From contig CM119269.1 in the NCBI GenBank assembly GCA_051294375.1, positions 12,990,790 to 13,054,789 of the forward strand: a DNA stretch of 64,000 bases, written 5' to 3'. How positions within the stretch are numbered: the stretch's first letter is position 1; the number at the start of each line of letters is the position of its first letter. Below the pieces are notes generated by a model. It was not told the origin of the DNA. It saw only the letters and a list, made by a program, of their open reading frames with translations, and did not search any database. This document shows, piece by piece, positions 49,001 to 60,882 of this stretch. Origin of the DNA: Paraspadella gotoi. Its lineage: Eukaryota; Chaetognatha. The translations under genes were made by a program, and so were the position numbers.

Positions 49001-50420
49001 TAATTTTCCTCGGTACTTTATATACTATACAATCGCAAAATAGAATTTTTCTTTCTGTTTATAAATTAATTTTCTTTTCTCAAATTTTTTTTCTCAGGGG
49101 CTGCGTATGCTGATCAGTTTATTTGACAATGGCAATTGACAATAACAAAAAAAACCTTTTCCATTTTTTTTCCTGAAACTGTAACTTTAATTTTCCTCGG
49201 TACTTTATTATTTTTTTTAATTGACAATCGCAAAATAGAATTTTGCTTTTAAGATTTTTACCAAAAGAATTAAAGTTAAGCAGAGGGGAGTAATGCAGAT
49301 GTTCCAACCTATCACATATCAAATTTTTTTAAAGTAATTTGTCCCTAAGGAAGTCTTGCAAAAGATATCAAACTTATTTGTTATATAAAAACTTTGACTG
49401 GGTAAGAAACTGAATCATCTTTTTAAAAAAAATATCTTTTGCTTGATGAGGGATAATTTTTTTTAGCGATGACGAGTTTTTCCCAACATGTTCGGAAGGC
49501 ATTTTAAGCATGTTTCAATATTTTATTCAATATTTTGGGCATTTCAAAAACGTCAATGATTTTTCTAATATTTTCTTAATGTTTGGTAGATCATATATCA
49601 TTAATTTTTACTTCGTGTCTATCGATTAGGCTCACGGGGTAATAACGTAATTTTTGTTAGGAAACTGAATCAAAAGATACGATAAATTATCCAGAGAAAA
49701 GAAAGGTAAAACACAATATCGATAAATGATCCATACAGCTTAGATATGCAAATGGAATTATTCTCCTCGAGTTTTCCCGCAGGGAATTCGAAAAAGGCGT
49801 TCGCGCCCTCTGCGAGGAGCGACGAGGCGAAGAGGTGGAGATCGCCGACGTGGACGAAACTCGCCTCATGGTCAAGTATCGCCTTCCGCTCAACGAAGTC
49901 GTCATGGACTTTCACGAGCGACTCAAGTCCGTCTCTTCTGGCTTCGCGTCTCTCGAGTACGAGGACGACGGATACCGTCCGACCCACGTCGTCAAGCTCG
50001 AGTTCACCGTCAACCATCACCTTGTCGAAGAGTTGACCACCATGGTGAGAGAGAGAGAAAGTTCGTCGTTGGGAGAGCTTTCGATATCGCGAAACTGCGC
50101 GATTCCCGTCTTGCAATTAACATATCCAACCTCGTCCCTCATTTAAGGTCCACAACGAACGGGCTCGCGATATCGGTAAATACATCGTCTACCGGTTGAA
50201 GCGCGTCATCGAACCCCAGCCCTTCAAGATCGTCATCCGCGCTCAAGTCGGCGAGACCGTCATCTGTCGGGACAACAAATCCCCGTTGAAAGGGACCTTC
50301 AAGTCGATGGCCTCCATGACCGAGAAGAACAAGGCCAAAAAGGCCGCCAATAAAAAGAAGCGAATGGCGGGCGACATCGTCATTCCCCCCGATGCCTTCA
50401 TCGAAGTTTTAAGAGGATAA
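40078..50420 (+). CDS. GUF1: Mitochondrial elongation factor 4 (GUF1/LepA)
   Basis: GUF1 is the nuclear-encoded mitochondrial LepA/EF4, a ribosome-bound GTPase that remodels stalled or back-translocated ribosomes. Seven exons: 40078-40600, 45991-46358, 46513-46811, 46892-47003, 47242-47363, 49783-50044 and 50148-50420. The N terminus is rich in Arg/Leu/Ser like a mitochondrial presequence. GTPase motifs are complete: [11 protein letters not shown] (G1), ERERGITVK (G2), DTPGHADF (G3), MNKIDL (G4) and ISAKLG (G5). The LepA-specific blocks follow: [58 protein letters not shown], and the family-specific C-terminal domain with [35 protein letters not shown] and [10 protein letters not shown]. All phases agree. 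Intron 1 is about 5.4 kb because it holds a DIRS-type retrotransposon in sense orientation; intron 5 (2.4 kb) is also repeat-filled. Confidence 0.95.
40644..40864. repeat. DIRS left inverted terminal repeat
   Basis: It starts AATTCTCATATCGGTCCGCC and ends GAAACTGAGATCATCAATT. It is the reverse complement of 45680-45926, apart from an extra 25-28 bp near the outer end of the right copy and a few mismatches. Confidence 0.9.
41621..41705. repeat. DIRS internal complementary region
   Basis: 85 bp whose reverse complement reads as the outer end of the right terminal repeat joined directly to the outer end of the left one, sharing the AATTC. This is the classical DIRS structure used to template a circular intermediate. 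Here it lies about 1 kb from the left end rather than next to the right repeat. Confidence 0.85.
41910..42903 (+). pseudogene. DIRS gag-like region (degenerate)
   Basis: A long, Arg/Ser/Pro-rich open region with an acidic Ser patch ([17 protein letters not shown]). It lies upstream of the RT, where DIRS elements carry a gag-like ORF. Frame integrity is doubtful, because several overlapping frames are open in this GC-rich stretch. No domain recognised. Confidence 0.5.
42907..44480 (+). pseudogene. DIRS reverse transcriptase / RNase H (frameshifted)
   Basis: The first RT blocks are in one frame: [31 protein letters not shown] and [10 protein letters not shown]. The next block ([33 protein letters not shown]) is in a second frame after a shift near 43380. 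The catalytic YLDDILIL box is in a third frame after a shift in a T run near 43550. RNase H-like sequence follows ([11 protein letters not shown]) and meets a TGA at 44082 where a Trp is usual. The order RT then RNase H, upstream of the recombinase, fits DIRS. Confidence 0.85.
44653..45660 (+). pseudogene. DIRS tyrosine recombinase (frameshifted)
   Basis: N-terminal helices of a phage-integrase-like domain are visible: [20 protein letters not shown], then [19 protein letters not shown]. Frames change near 44940 and 45150 to continue with [11 protein letters not shown] and [20 protein letters not shown]. The block [19 protein letters not shown] lies near 45530 and resembles the H/x-x-R box followed by the usual ARxG helix. 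A late FYCRDV may contain the Tyr nucleophile region. Several frameshifts show it is inactive. Confidence 0.75.
45680..45926. repeat. DIRS right inverted terminal repeat
   Basis: It runs from AATTGATGATCTCAGTTTCC to AAGGAATTAAAAATTC and is the reverse complement of 40644-40864. The extra GAATTAATATTTCCATAAAG at its outer end is also present in the internal complementary region, so it belongs to the element. Confidence 0.9.
47075..47215. repeat. Hairpin MITE family B, copy in GUF1 intron 4
   Basis: ATTATTAAACGTTCAAGGCG is followed by GCTTAATCAAAATACGACAA, TATGCAAATGAGATTGA and a degenerate closing arm. Same order as the copy at 31306-31615. Confidence 0.6.
47530..48330 (+). repeat. Pair of diverged direct repeats in GUF1 intron 5
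   Basis: 47530-47680 and 48205-48325 share TATATTTCGCG, GAGAGAA, GACAAAATATAC, GGAGGA and AAATCCTCCTCTG in the same order. The open frame at 47557-47901 spans the first copy and is not convincing as a gene. Confidence 0.5.
48551..49215. repeat. Dispersed repeat family E, copy 2
   Basis: Matches 24027-24440 through the same ordered blocks. The 3' module (GCTGATCAGTTTATT, then AACTTTAATTTTCCTCGGTA) is itself repeated here, at about 48930-49020 and 49110-49210. It fills much of GUF1 intron 5. Confidence 0.7.
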
Positions 50421-50653
50421 TAATGAATTTTCTGCTTTATGGAAACGTTGACTTGAGACGTGGAGAGTTTGGAAAAAGCGCGACTTTATTTGAACCAAGT
50501 TTATGTTTTACTTCGTTACTAAGAATAGACAATTTTATTTATATGACGGTTCGTCCCATCTTTGTTTGTTAGTATTGTTTTTTCTACCGCGTGCGGCGTC
50601 GCCTTTAAATTCAATCGGCGGAAAAAAAAACTTGAAACTTTCCGGTAGACACG
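50421..50653. other. Intergenic, GUF1 to RAE1
   Basis: 233 bp. No defined site recognised; must hold the GUF1 3' UTR and the RAE1 promoter. Confidence 0.5.
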
Positions 50654-52334
50654 ATGTTCGGTTCAACGTCGTTCGGCGCGACGCAGCAAAATCGCGGAGT
50701 GTTCGGCTCGTCGACGACGACTACGACGACGACGACAGCGTCGAATCACAACCCAATGAAAGACGTCGAAGTTGCTTCGCCTCCGGACGACACAGTATCT
50801 AAACTAAAATTCAGTCCCTCTACTCTTCAGCAGGTCTGATATCCAAGTTATGGCAAAATGTCATGAGTCGGTTCTGTATTTTAAATGTACAATTTTGTAC
50901 ATATTTTTTGTCGTTCTTCAGACGTTTCTTGTGGCGGGTAGTTGGGATCACAATGTCAGATGTTGGCAGATTGAGCAGAACGGCACAACCATTCCCAAGG
51001 CCCAACAAACAGCGCAGGTCAAGGCTTTAATTTTAAATTGAATTCTTTTTAATTTATATGGTTTTTGAATTTGATCAGTTGTCACGAAACTACACCAAAA
51101 AAAATTTAATTTAAAAACTATTTCACCTAAAATCGACTTCAATCTTCAGGGTCCCGTTCTCGACGTTTGCTGGAGTCCGGACGGAAGCAAAGTTTTCACA
51201 GCTTGCGGCGACAAGATGGCGCGAATGTGGGACCTCGCATCCAACCAATACGTTCAGATCGCCGCCCACGACGCTCCGGGTATAACTGATGACTCGCTAT
51301 CGGGTTTTCTTTTTTTTGTCACCAGGTTTTCTATATATATACCTCTCTCTCACCTCAGTCAAAACCGTCAATTACGTGAAAGCCCCCAACTACGAGTGCA
51401 TAATGACGGGAAGTTGGGACAAGACTTTAAAATTCTGGGATTCTCGAACTCCGACGCCGATGATGCAGATCGCTTTGCCCGAGCGAGCTTATTGCGTCGA
51501 CGTCAAATACCCAATGGCCGTAGTGGGGACCGCCGGTCGCGCCCTCGTCATTTACACTCTGGAAAACCAGCCGCAGGTAACGTGTTACAGGAGATTTACG
51601 GGAGATGTGCGCATGCGCTTTGATAATCTTAGTTATTCATTACTCTCTTTTCTCAGGAGTTTAAAAAGATGGAGTCGCCGCTCAAATACCAACACCGATG
51701 CGTCTCCATCTTTGACGACGCGAAGAAGAACGAGCCGACGGGATTCGCGTTGGGGTCCGTCGAGGGCAGGGTCGCCATTCAATACGTTCACGCCCAAAAC
51801 CCCAAAGACAATTTCACATTCAAGTGCCATCGATCCAACGGAACCACCGGGGGTTACCAGGTGTCGCTTGACGTAGCTTGGCGTAACTTGTTTTTTCTTT
51901 TTTTCTTTTTACAGCAGTTTTTTTTTAATTATTATTATTTTCGCCGCCAGGACATCTTCGCGGTGAACGACATCGCATTCCATCCCGTTCACGGGACCCT
52001 CTCCACCGTCGGCTCGGACGGAAAGTTCTCCTTTTGGGACAAAGACGCGAGAACAAAGTTGAAGACCTCGGAGGCGATGGAGCAGAGCATCACGTGTTGC
52101 GCCGTCAACGCCGCCGGCGACATGTTTGCCTACGCCGTCGGCTACGATTGGTCAAAGGTACAACCGGGGTCCCCGTAACGTTACGCGGACGTCTCGTATT
52201 TCTCCAACGTTTTATCAATTACTCGAATCGATTCTTTCACCCTTCAGGGTCACGAATTTTACAACGCTTCGGCTAAAAATCACATTTTCATTCACGCTTG
52301 TTTCGAGGAACTCAAACCAAGATCGAAGAAATAA
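50654..52334 (+). CDS. RAE1: RAE1 mRNA export factor / nucleoporin (WD40)
   Basis: RAE1 (Gle2) is a WD40 propeller that binds NUP98 at the nuclear pore and acts in mRNA export and spindle assembly. Seven exons: 50654-50833, 50924-51017, 51150-51278, 51359-51576, 51657-51860, 51951-52157 and 52248-52334. The N terminus MFGSTSFG and a Thr run precede the family's [17 protein letters not shown] block. WD repeats are visible as [48 protein letters not shown] and [18 protein letters not shown]. Diagnostic stretches include [23 protein letters not shown] and the C-terminal [17 protein letters not shown] ending ELKPRSKK. About 370 residues, normal. The stop codon overlaps an AATAAA string. Confidence 0.96.
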
Positions 52335-52723
52335 AAATGTCTCTCAATCTTCTTTTTTTTTTCTTCCAATGATATGCTCATTTTTAATATCTCGCTCGCC
52401 TTTTTTACAGTTTCCCTGCTGTACTTTTAAAAATCCCGTCAGTGATCGTGTTTTGTTAACCCTTTTTGAATCTTTTCTGCATTCAGCTTTTTTTCGCAGT
52501 CGTTCATACTATTTGCATTCTCTCTCGTTCGACGTTTGGTTTCCGTTTCACTCGTGATCTTGTGACTTTTATTACTCTTTGCGAAGACTTCGATCTTTTT
52601 TTTAAAAAAAGGAAACAAATCGATCGAATGGATGCGACGCTTCGAATTCGATCCCTTTTTTAGCTCATTATAAACAAACAAAGCGAAAAAAAGGCGACTT
52701 AAAAAGCGTCGTCGTTTCTAACA
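52335..52723. other. Intergenic, RAE1 to XPO7
   Basis: 389 bp of T-rich sequence. Open frames on both strands here are low-complexity. No site recognised. Confidence 0.5.
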
Positions 52724-55250
52724 ATGTCCTCGGGGACGGACGGCGGCGACCTGGCCGTGTGCCGCCAGGTCGAGGAATTGTGCAAGCATCTGTACGAGAG
52801 TGCGGACTCGTCTCGCCGCGCTGCCGCTGAGAAGGCGCTCGTGGAGTTCAGCTCTTCTCCTGATTGTCTCAACCGGTGCAAGTTGTTGCTGGATCGCGCC
52901 GACTCTCCCTACTCACAGGCTCTGGCGGCGAGTTCGCTGACTAAACTGATCGGCCGACCTAACGTCCAACTTCCCGTCGAGGAACGCCTCGCGCTGCGAA
53001 ACTACATTCTTCAGTACCTGGCGCAGCGCGGGCCGAAGCTGCCCAACTTCGTCTCCCAGGGGCTCGTAATGCTCTTCGGGCGCATCACCAAGCTAGGGTG
53101 GTACGACGTCGCCGGAAAGGACAACGCTCTCGTCTTTAGAGACGTCACGGCCTCCATCTTCCAGTTTCTTCAAGAAGGGTCGCCCGAACACTCCGTCATC
53201 GGCGTTCATCTTTTGTCTCAGCTCGTGAGCGAGATGAACACGGTCAGCGAGGCCGACGCCAACAGGAGCCTCACCAAGCACAGGAAGATCGCTTCCTCCT
53301 TCAGGGATACCCAGTTGTACGAGATTTTTCAGCACGCCTGTCAGTTGCTTAAAGTGAGTTCCTTCATTGTCCTTTTTTCACAACGTATCAATTAAAGCAT
53401 AATTTATTCCGCTTGCGTCTTTTGAAAAATATGAAAAGTGATCAAATTCCTCTTCGAAAAGATGAAGGAAGTGTTACTGGATCAGTTTTATCCCAAAAAA
53501 AAGAAATCTATTCATGTTCAAATAGCGCCGTTTGAATTTGTACTGGGGTCAGCATTTAGAGTAAACCGAAGCACGTGGTCAAACCAGTTTAAAAAATTTT
53601 CAGGACGCGGTGCAGAGTTTGAGCTCCTCAACGCTGCATCCTCAGCAGCTGTCGCTTGGGAATCAGCTGCTGCGTCTGGCGCTGAATTGTCTCACTTTCG
53701 ACTTCATCGGAACTTCCACGGACGAATCCTCCGACGATCTCTGCACCGTCCAAATTCCTACGTCTTGGCGCTCCATTTTTTTAGACTTCTCTACTTTGCA
53801 GGTTTCAATATTACACGAATGTTTTTTTTTAATTATTTAATAATATTAAGTTCGAAGGTTAGAATTTGTTTGTTATACTCTTTTATAATCTATATAAACA
53901 ACACGGGTTTAAAGTTTTAATTTACCATTTACCAGCCAAGATATTTTAAAACAATTCTGAAATGGCAAAACGTGAATGGTTTAATTGAAAGAATACATTT
54001 TTGGTGAATTGGTCTTCTCAGCTCTTCTACGACCTCTACCATCGCCTCCCGGAAACATCACTCACGTCTCTCGCCCTGTCTTGTCTCGTCCAAATCGCTT
54101 CAGTGCGTCGATCCCTCTTCAACAACACGGAACGCGCCAAGTTTCTCAATAGCCTCGTCGCCGGAGTCAAGGAAATCCTGCTCGATCCGCGAAAGCTCTC
54201 CGACCCTTCCAACTACCACGAGTTCTGTCGCCTCTTGGCGCGACTCAAGTCCAACTACCAGCTGGGTGAGCTGGTCAAGGTCGACGGGTACCCCGAAGTC
54301 ATCGAACTCATCGCCAAGTTCACGGTAACCAGCCTGGGCATGTACCAGTTCGCCCCCAACAGCGTTCACTATCTTTTGTCTCTTTGGCAACGGATGGTGG
54401 CGTCGGTACCTTATGTTAAAGCTTCAGAGCCGCACATGTTGGAAACTTACACTCCCGAAGTCACCAAAGGTGAGTGGGTTCGGCCCTCTTTTTGTTATCG
54501 GTTCGATTTATGTTAAGCTCCTGACAATCACTTATCTTTAAGCTTACATCACATCCCGATTGGAGAGTGTGGCCGTTTTCAACGCCTCCACCCGAAATCC
54601 GAGTACGACGGGCGAGGATCCGCTGGAGGACCTCGGCCAAATCCACCAGCAACTCGACCAACTCTCCACCATCGGCCGCTGCGAATACGAGCGGACTTGC
54701 ACGCTGCTCATCCAATTGTTTGACGAGAATGCGCAGGTTCGGAACCTTTTATAATTATACTGGTACTTCTCTGATTATTACAGTTTTTCAATAGATAGAT
54801 TTAAATGTCGAATTAAAATATTTGCCCTCTTTCAGCGTTACGCCGCCAACCCGGCGAACAAAGAGATCGAAGAGGGACGCCTCACTTGGCTCGTCTACAT
54901 CATCGGCGCCGTCATCGGTGGTCGCGTCTCCTTCGCCTCCACCGACGAACACGACAACCTCGACGGGGAACTCGTCGTCCGAGTTCTGCAACTCATGTCG
55001 CTCGTGGACGCCGCCACCGCCTCCGGAGATGTCCGCGCCGCGGCCGCGCCCGGCGCCGTCGTCGCCAACGGCGGCGTCGGCTCCTCCAAGAAACGCGTTC
55101 CCAATTCGGCCGTCGAGAGGCTCGATCTCGCCGTTCTCTCCTTCTTCGAGCAATTCCGAAAGATTTACGTCGGAGATCAGGTAGGACAAGAAGAGAAGCA
55201 ACCGACTTAAGTCACACCTCAATCTATGGATCTTATTCAGTGCTTCTTGT

Positions 55251-55302
<52 letters not shown>

Positions 55303-58300
55303 GCTGGTGTATGCGATGACATTAATTAAAGTTTCCTCATTAAAATTCCCTCATTTTAGGTCCAAAAGACTTCCAAGGTCTACCGCAAGTTGTCGGATGT
55401 GCTGGGTCTTCAGGACGAGTCGATGGTGTTATCCGTCATTGTGCAGAAGATCATCACCAACCTTAAGTTTTGGGCCTCGAGCGAGGCGATCATCGGAAAA
55501 ACGCTGCAGCTGCTCAACGATCTCTCCGTCGGGTTCGTTTTTTTTTTTTTTTTGCTTATTGAAAATGGTTTTCTAACTGATGGGTCGGTCCAGTGTGAGT
55601 ATGAGTATTGAGTAAAGACAAAGGAAATAAAGGGCAATAAAAGTAAATTCACCGAGAGGCAGCTCTCGAGCTGAAGTAAAACCCAAGACAGAACTCAAAT
55701 TTCTCGCTTTTTTGCATCTTCTTCTGTCGTCTCTCGATGAGGAGGAAGGGGAAGGGAGGAAAAGAGGCGGAAGAGGAAGAAGAAAAAGTGTCGCGATCGT
55801 TAATGGAGAAGAGAAATGGGGAGTCCGATGGAATTTACTCATCCTTCTATCTGTTTTTTTAGGTATTCCTCGGTGAGAAAGTTGATCAAACTGGACGCGG
55901 TGCAACTGATGCTTAATCATCACACCAGCGATAATTTTCCGTTTCTCGGATTCGCGCCGGCGCCCGGCACCGTCGTGCTGCAGGTACGAATGGATGTTTC
56001 TACGCGGAGCGTTTAGTCAAGGGCAAGAGTGATCTCCTTCTTTTCAAACTGAAATTACTAAACGCTGAACCCTCTCGTAAAAATACCGAAAAATATGTTA
56101 GGGGTTCTCCCCTGATGGTTGGGGGAGTTCGTTCCTGACAAATATGAATGTCGCCCCAGGACATGCGATGCCGCACGACTTTTTACACGGCCTTGGGTCG
56201 GTTGCTCATGGTGGACTTGGGCGAAGACGAGGAGCGATTCGAAGCCTTCATGTCTCCCTTGACGGCGGCCTTCGACGCCATCGGCGGAGTCATGTCTGCC
56301 AAGTCCGACTTGGAACTCGTCGGCAATGTGGAGGTGAGACACGACAACCAGAAAACTTTAAACTTGCAATTTGAAGCATTCGCATCGAATTCGATTACGG
56401 TTTTGTTTTTTGTTTTTGTTTTTGTTGTTGTTTATTTTTTCGTTGTCGTCGCGTCAACCACTACATAGTATGAGGAAGGAACTTTTGATGCAATCAAGAA
56501 TGAGATTGTGTTCATCAATCTCATTTGCATATTGTATTGACATTTACTTGTCTCACTCCGTCTCTCTGCTGGAGGGGGGGTTTCATGTGAAACCACAGGT
56601 GGGCGATGTCGATGGGCGCCGGTCTGTTTTCTAATTCAATCTGTGATCCGTAAAAACCCTCTTCTCTTCATTTTCCTTTTTATTCACCAACTTCATCCTC
56701 CCGACAGGTGAAGCGAGCCTTGATCGGCCTCGCCCGCGACCTCCGCGGCGTCGCCTTCGCCTTCAACACTAAGACGTCGTACATGATGCTTTTCGAGTGG
56801 CTCTACCCGACCTACACGCCGATCCTCCTGCGCGCCGTCTCGGTTTGGTTCGCCGACCCCACGGTCACCACTCCGGTGCTCAAGCTCATGGCCGAATTGG
56901 TAAAATGAAACTCCGCTCTGCGTTTTTGATCCAATGAATAAACGATGGACGCCATTTTGCTCATCCTTTCCCTCGTTTGCAGGTTCAGAACCGGAGTCAA
57001 AGGCTGCAATTCGACGTCTCCTCTCCCAACGGATTTCTTCTCTTCCGCGAGACGTCGAAGATGATGGTGACCTACGGATCGAGAATCCTCACCGTCTCCG
57101 ACAGCAACATCCCCAAGGAGTCCTTGTACAGCCACAAGCTCAAGGTAGGTGTCTCCGAGTTTCTCAACTTTTTCCGAGAACGAACTTACCTCGAACCGTA
57201 TCGTTTCATTTTCACACAGGGAGTCTCCATCTGCTTCAATATGCTGAAGCACGCCCTATGCGGATCCTACGTTAATTTTGGAGTTTTCCGTCTCTACGGC
57301 GACAATGCACTAGACGACACCTTCGGGACCTTCGTCAAGCTCTTGTTGTCCATCGCTCAGGTTTGTGTTGTTGGAATGCCAGAATTTTTGTTATAAAAGG
57401 GAAAGAAATAATCTTCCCATTCTCCTATAATTTTATTCCGTGCAGAGCGATCTGTTGGATTACCCCAAACTCAGTCAAACCTACTATGCCCTTCTCGAGT
57501 GCCTTGCACAGGACCACATGGTGTTCCTGGCCAGTCTGGAACCTCGTGTTTTCCTCTACATCCTGGCCACGATCTCCGAAGGTCTTGCCTCAATCGACAC
57601 CATGGTCTCCACGGGATGCTGCGCGACGCTCGACCACATCATCACCTTCTTCTTCAAGCGGCTGACGAAGACTAAAAAGTCGTCAAGCGGCGGTGGCGGC
57701 GGCGGCGAGAATCCCCAGTCGGAATCCTTCCTCAAAATACTGGAGATGCATCCTGAAATCCTTCAACAAATGCTGTCCACCGTGCTCAACATCATCATGT
57801 TCGAGGACTGCCGGAATCAGTGGTCCATGTCCAGGCCATTGTTGGGTAAAAAGTTTAAACCGAATTTTTTAAAAATATTTTGCGGTTCTAAATCTTCCCT
57901 TCTTTTCATACCCAGGTTTGGTCCTTCTAAACGAGAAATACTTCAACGAGCTACGACAACAAATAATCAACAGTCAGCCCAGTGATAAACAGTCTTCGAT
58001 GGCTCAATGCTTCGAGAGCCTCATGGACGGGATCGAGCGAAATCTTCTCACAAAAAACCGGGATCGATTCACGCAGAACCTCTCCGTCTTCAGGTCTCGA
58101 GAAACAGGGGGGAGGGGATCGGAAGAGTGTCAGGAATTTTCAGTTTTAATCCCTGCTAATTATCCTTTCTTTTTCGTTGTTTGAGAGATTAACAAAGTTT
58201 GATTTTATTTTTGCAACGAATTTTATTTTACAAGAGCAGACATGTTTCTGCTCACAATACGAGCCTTCATCAGCGCATATGAGTTGTGAACTTGATACAA

Positions 58301-58310
58301 GTTTTTAGTT

Positions 58311-58371
<61 letters not shown>

Positions 58372-59023
58372 TAAAGGTTTCCAACAAAGAATTGAGTAAG
58401 GACAGTGATCAGTTTTAATCCCAAAGAAATAAGTCGAGACATGTCGAAACGAACGCGTAGATTTTTAAAAATCCTTAGCCATTCTAATATTTTTCCCCAT
58501 TTATATTTGTTATATATTATGAAATTGGTACAACCAATATAAAAATTATCCATTCATTTAATAAATAAGCTATCTTGCCCCTGACTTTGGACAGGCTTTG
58601 GTGGTTTAAGGCCGCCATCACTCTTACAAGATAATGACATAGCAGGTCCCTGCAAGCTTTCAATCAAGACTCTCTCACAGTCTCGTTTATTCACTCCCAG
58701 AGTACCTGGCTTCCCTATCAATGAAGTGGAAAATATTTCAAAGAATGTTTCAATTGTATGAAAAGACCACTCCTTAAGTATTAGATCGGGGAATACTTAT
58801 TGTACTCCGCACTAGCATCATTATTATTATATATATCATTATTATATATGTTTGTTATAAAATATTCGATTTCATTATTTTTTTTCTTTCGTGCAGACGC
58901 GACGTGAACGATTCGCTGAAGTCGTCCTCGACCGGTCAGACGGGAATCAACGGCTGCGTCTCTTTGTCCGCGGGCGGCGACGGTGACTCCCTGGTCGTCG
59001 CTTCCGGAGACATGATGAGTTGA
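52724..59023 (+). CDS. XPO7: Exportin-7 (RanBP16), importin-beta family nuclear transport receptor
   Basis: XPO7 is a Ran-GTP-dependent export/import receptor made of HEAT-like repeats. Fourteen exons: 52724-53353, 53604-53801, 54022-54469, 54543-54736, 54835-55180, 55360-55532, 55863-55983, 56160-56333, 56707-56899, 56983-57144, 57220-57360, 57446-57845, 57916-58093 and 58898-59023. The N-terminal importin-beta-like helices are [20 protein letters not shown], with [17 protein letters not shown]. Recognisable family blocks include [108 protein letters not shown] and [19 protein letters not shown] Gly-rich run ([13 protein letters not shown]) is a local expansion. Length is about 1,150 residues, slightly longer than the roughly 1,090 usual in animals. 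The last intron carries a (GA)n tract and an R322 repeat. Confidence 0.96.
55254..55300 (+). repeat. (CT)n microsatellite in XPO7 intron 5
   Basis: Pure CT repeat about 60 bases upstream of the TTTTAG acceptor of exon 55360-55532, so not directly its polypyrimidine tract. Confidence 0.9.
56495..56535. repeat. Hairpin family B core only
   Basis: AATGAGATTGTGTTCATCAATCTCATTTGC-type hairpin, split as AATGAGATTG / CAATCTCATTTGCATATTG, in XPO7 intron 8. The rest of the element is missing. Confidence 0.5.
58313..58369 (+). repeat. (GA)n microsatellite in the last XPO7 intron
   Basis: Uninterrupted GA repeat of more than 50 bp following AAAGAGAGAG. Confidence 0.92.
58520..58815 (-). repeat. R322 unit, nearly full-length inverted single copy
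   Basis: Reverse complement of the 322-bp unit, from ATTGGTACAACCAATATAAA to TTGTACTCCGCACTAGCATC. Highly similar to the tandem array at 7946-9071, 50 kb away, which shows recent dispersal. Lies in the last intron of XPO7. Confidence 0.9.
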
Positions 59024-60882
59024 CCCACGTCCCTTCCGCTTAGCCCCTTCCGCCCCCGCTCCCCCGTCTCTCCACCTCTCCGCCTTCTCATCCCGTCGAG
59101 GTTTTCGATCGCCGCTCCTCTTCACCCAAATACGATTGTCTTTCGTCCATGAGGAAAATAAAAAATAAACAAAAAAAAAAAAACTTTGATCAACGGAGAC
59201 GATTAGTCGATTAGCGTTAGTCGGTTAATGAACGAATGAATAAAAATGATTTTATAGCTTGTTTTTTTTTTTTTTTTTTTTGTTTTTTTTTTTTTTTTTT
59301 TTTTTTTAGTTTTAGTCCAATTTTTCCATTCCATTTTTAAATTCAAAATTACGACGTATCGAGGCGCGCCTGATGCCTAGAGATCGACATGAGAAATATA
59401 AACGAGTCGCCCTAAAAAATTTAAAATAAGATAGTGGTAATTGGAGCCATGAGTACCTGAAATGGCTACTAGAGTGTTCGATCATTCAAATAAATTTTTT
59501 GTTCTTGAGTGCTCCAATGATATTTAGATGTGAGATAGTATGATTAACTAGTACAAAAAATATTTCGTTCATATTATCTCGGGAACAGAATAGCAAAATA
59601 TAATATATTTGTAGTAATATCCTTATAAAATAGTAAATTTTAAAAATAATTTTTATAAAACTTTTAATAAAGATTCAGATTCTTCATAAAAAGTTGAATC
59701 AAAAATATAAAACATGTTATCAAAAATTCTGTCATCTTCAATGTTTAAAATAAGAAAAAAGGTAAAAATTCCTGACTTTTTTATTCTCTGTAGTAGAAAC
59801 TTATATATGTTAAAACGTTTTAGTCATTTTTTGTGATCTAAACATTAAAATATCATATAACATATTTTATAAAAGTTTCTTAGTTTTTTACCGCGAATCC
59901 AAATCAGTTCTTAAAAATAAAAAAAAATTATTTTGAAATTTAACGATTTTATAAGGATATTACTACATAAATAATTGAATTTGCTATACTGTTATGCTAA
60001 AAAAATTTTTAAAAGGATTTAAAATTCATTAATTATATGTCCATAGGCAGCAAAAAAATAATGTTCAATCACTCAATCTTTTCATCACTCCACCCTAATG
60101 GCTACATCTTATGGATTTTTTCTTACTATCATTATGATTTCATTTATTGTTTACAAGCAGAAATCTTTGTCAGAATGAGTGATTCAATCTGGCAAAGTTG
60201 GTCTTCAAAATCTTTGGGAGGGGGGGGAAATGGTTTCATTTTTTTTTTAATTCATAAAAAACAGATTTAGACTATGGAGCCTGAAAGAGCGAGAGACCAG
60301 GATACGTTTCTAAAATTTGCGTAATTCGTGTCGATTTCTCATCAGTGAATATCTACGTATAAAATAAAGTTTTATCGACATTTTTCTGCTGTAAGATTAG
60401 GGGTGTGCGCCGACAAATAAAAATAACGTTGAGCCCGAGTTTAGACATGCTGTTTGGAATGTCCTCCTGAAAAAAATTTATTTCCTACGCATATTATAGT
60501 TATGCAATATTATTTTATAGGGCATACTTCAGTCATGTTTTCTCTCCAGTGTGTCATCGTAAGTGTAATGTTTTCCTTTGTTTCGTGTCTTCCTTACGCT
60601 CCTTACACCACCCCTGAAGAACCTTTGTGTTAAACGATCGTTTTCAAATGGTTCAGATTATTCTATTTAAATACCACGTAGGTATATATCTTGTTTTTGT
60701 TTACTATTATTTCTCGTTCCCGCGGTATGTATGATCGAGAAAACTCAACTAGTGCTGAAAAGAACCCATCGAGGATTTTCGGTTTTTTATGTTTTTTTAA
60801 AATTTATTTATTTTTATTTTTCAAGTTTTTTTCTTCTTTCCTTCCTAGAAAACATTATATCCATGAATTTATCCTCTCCGTC
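59024..60882. other. Intergenic, XPO7 to SLC35C1
   Basis: XPO7 3' UTR with AATAAA near 59157, then A/T homopolymers (59163-59310), a diverged foldback element (59590-60000), AT-rich sequence, and presumably the SLC35C1 5' UTR. No gene recognised. Confidence 0.5.
59590..60000. repeat. Diverged foldback element, related in layout to family A
   Basis: The left end has GTAGTAATATCCTTATAAAA, and the right end carries its near reverse complement, TTTTATAAGGATATTACTAC. The right half also shares CGAATCCAAATC and TTATTTTGAAATTT with family A. It is AT-rich, with no ORF. Confidence 0.55.

Noticed and set aside
50820-51142. Short minus-strand frames opposite RAE1 introns
   Set aside because: AT-rich intron shadows with no conserved motif.
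54788-55222. 144-residue minus-strand frame opposite XPO7 exon 5
   Set aside because: Gly/Asp/Glu-rich antisense of a GC-rich exon that is clearly XPO7 on the plus strand.
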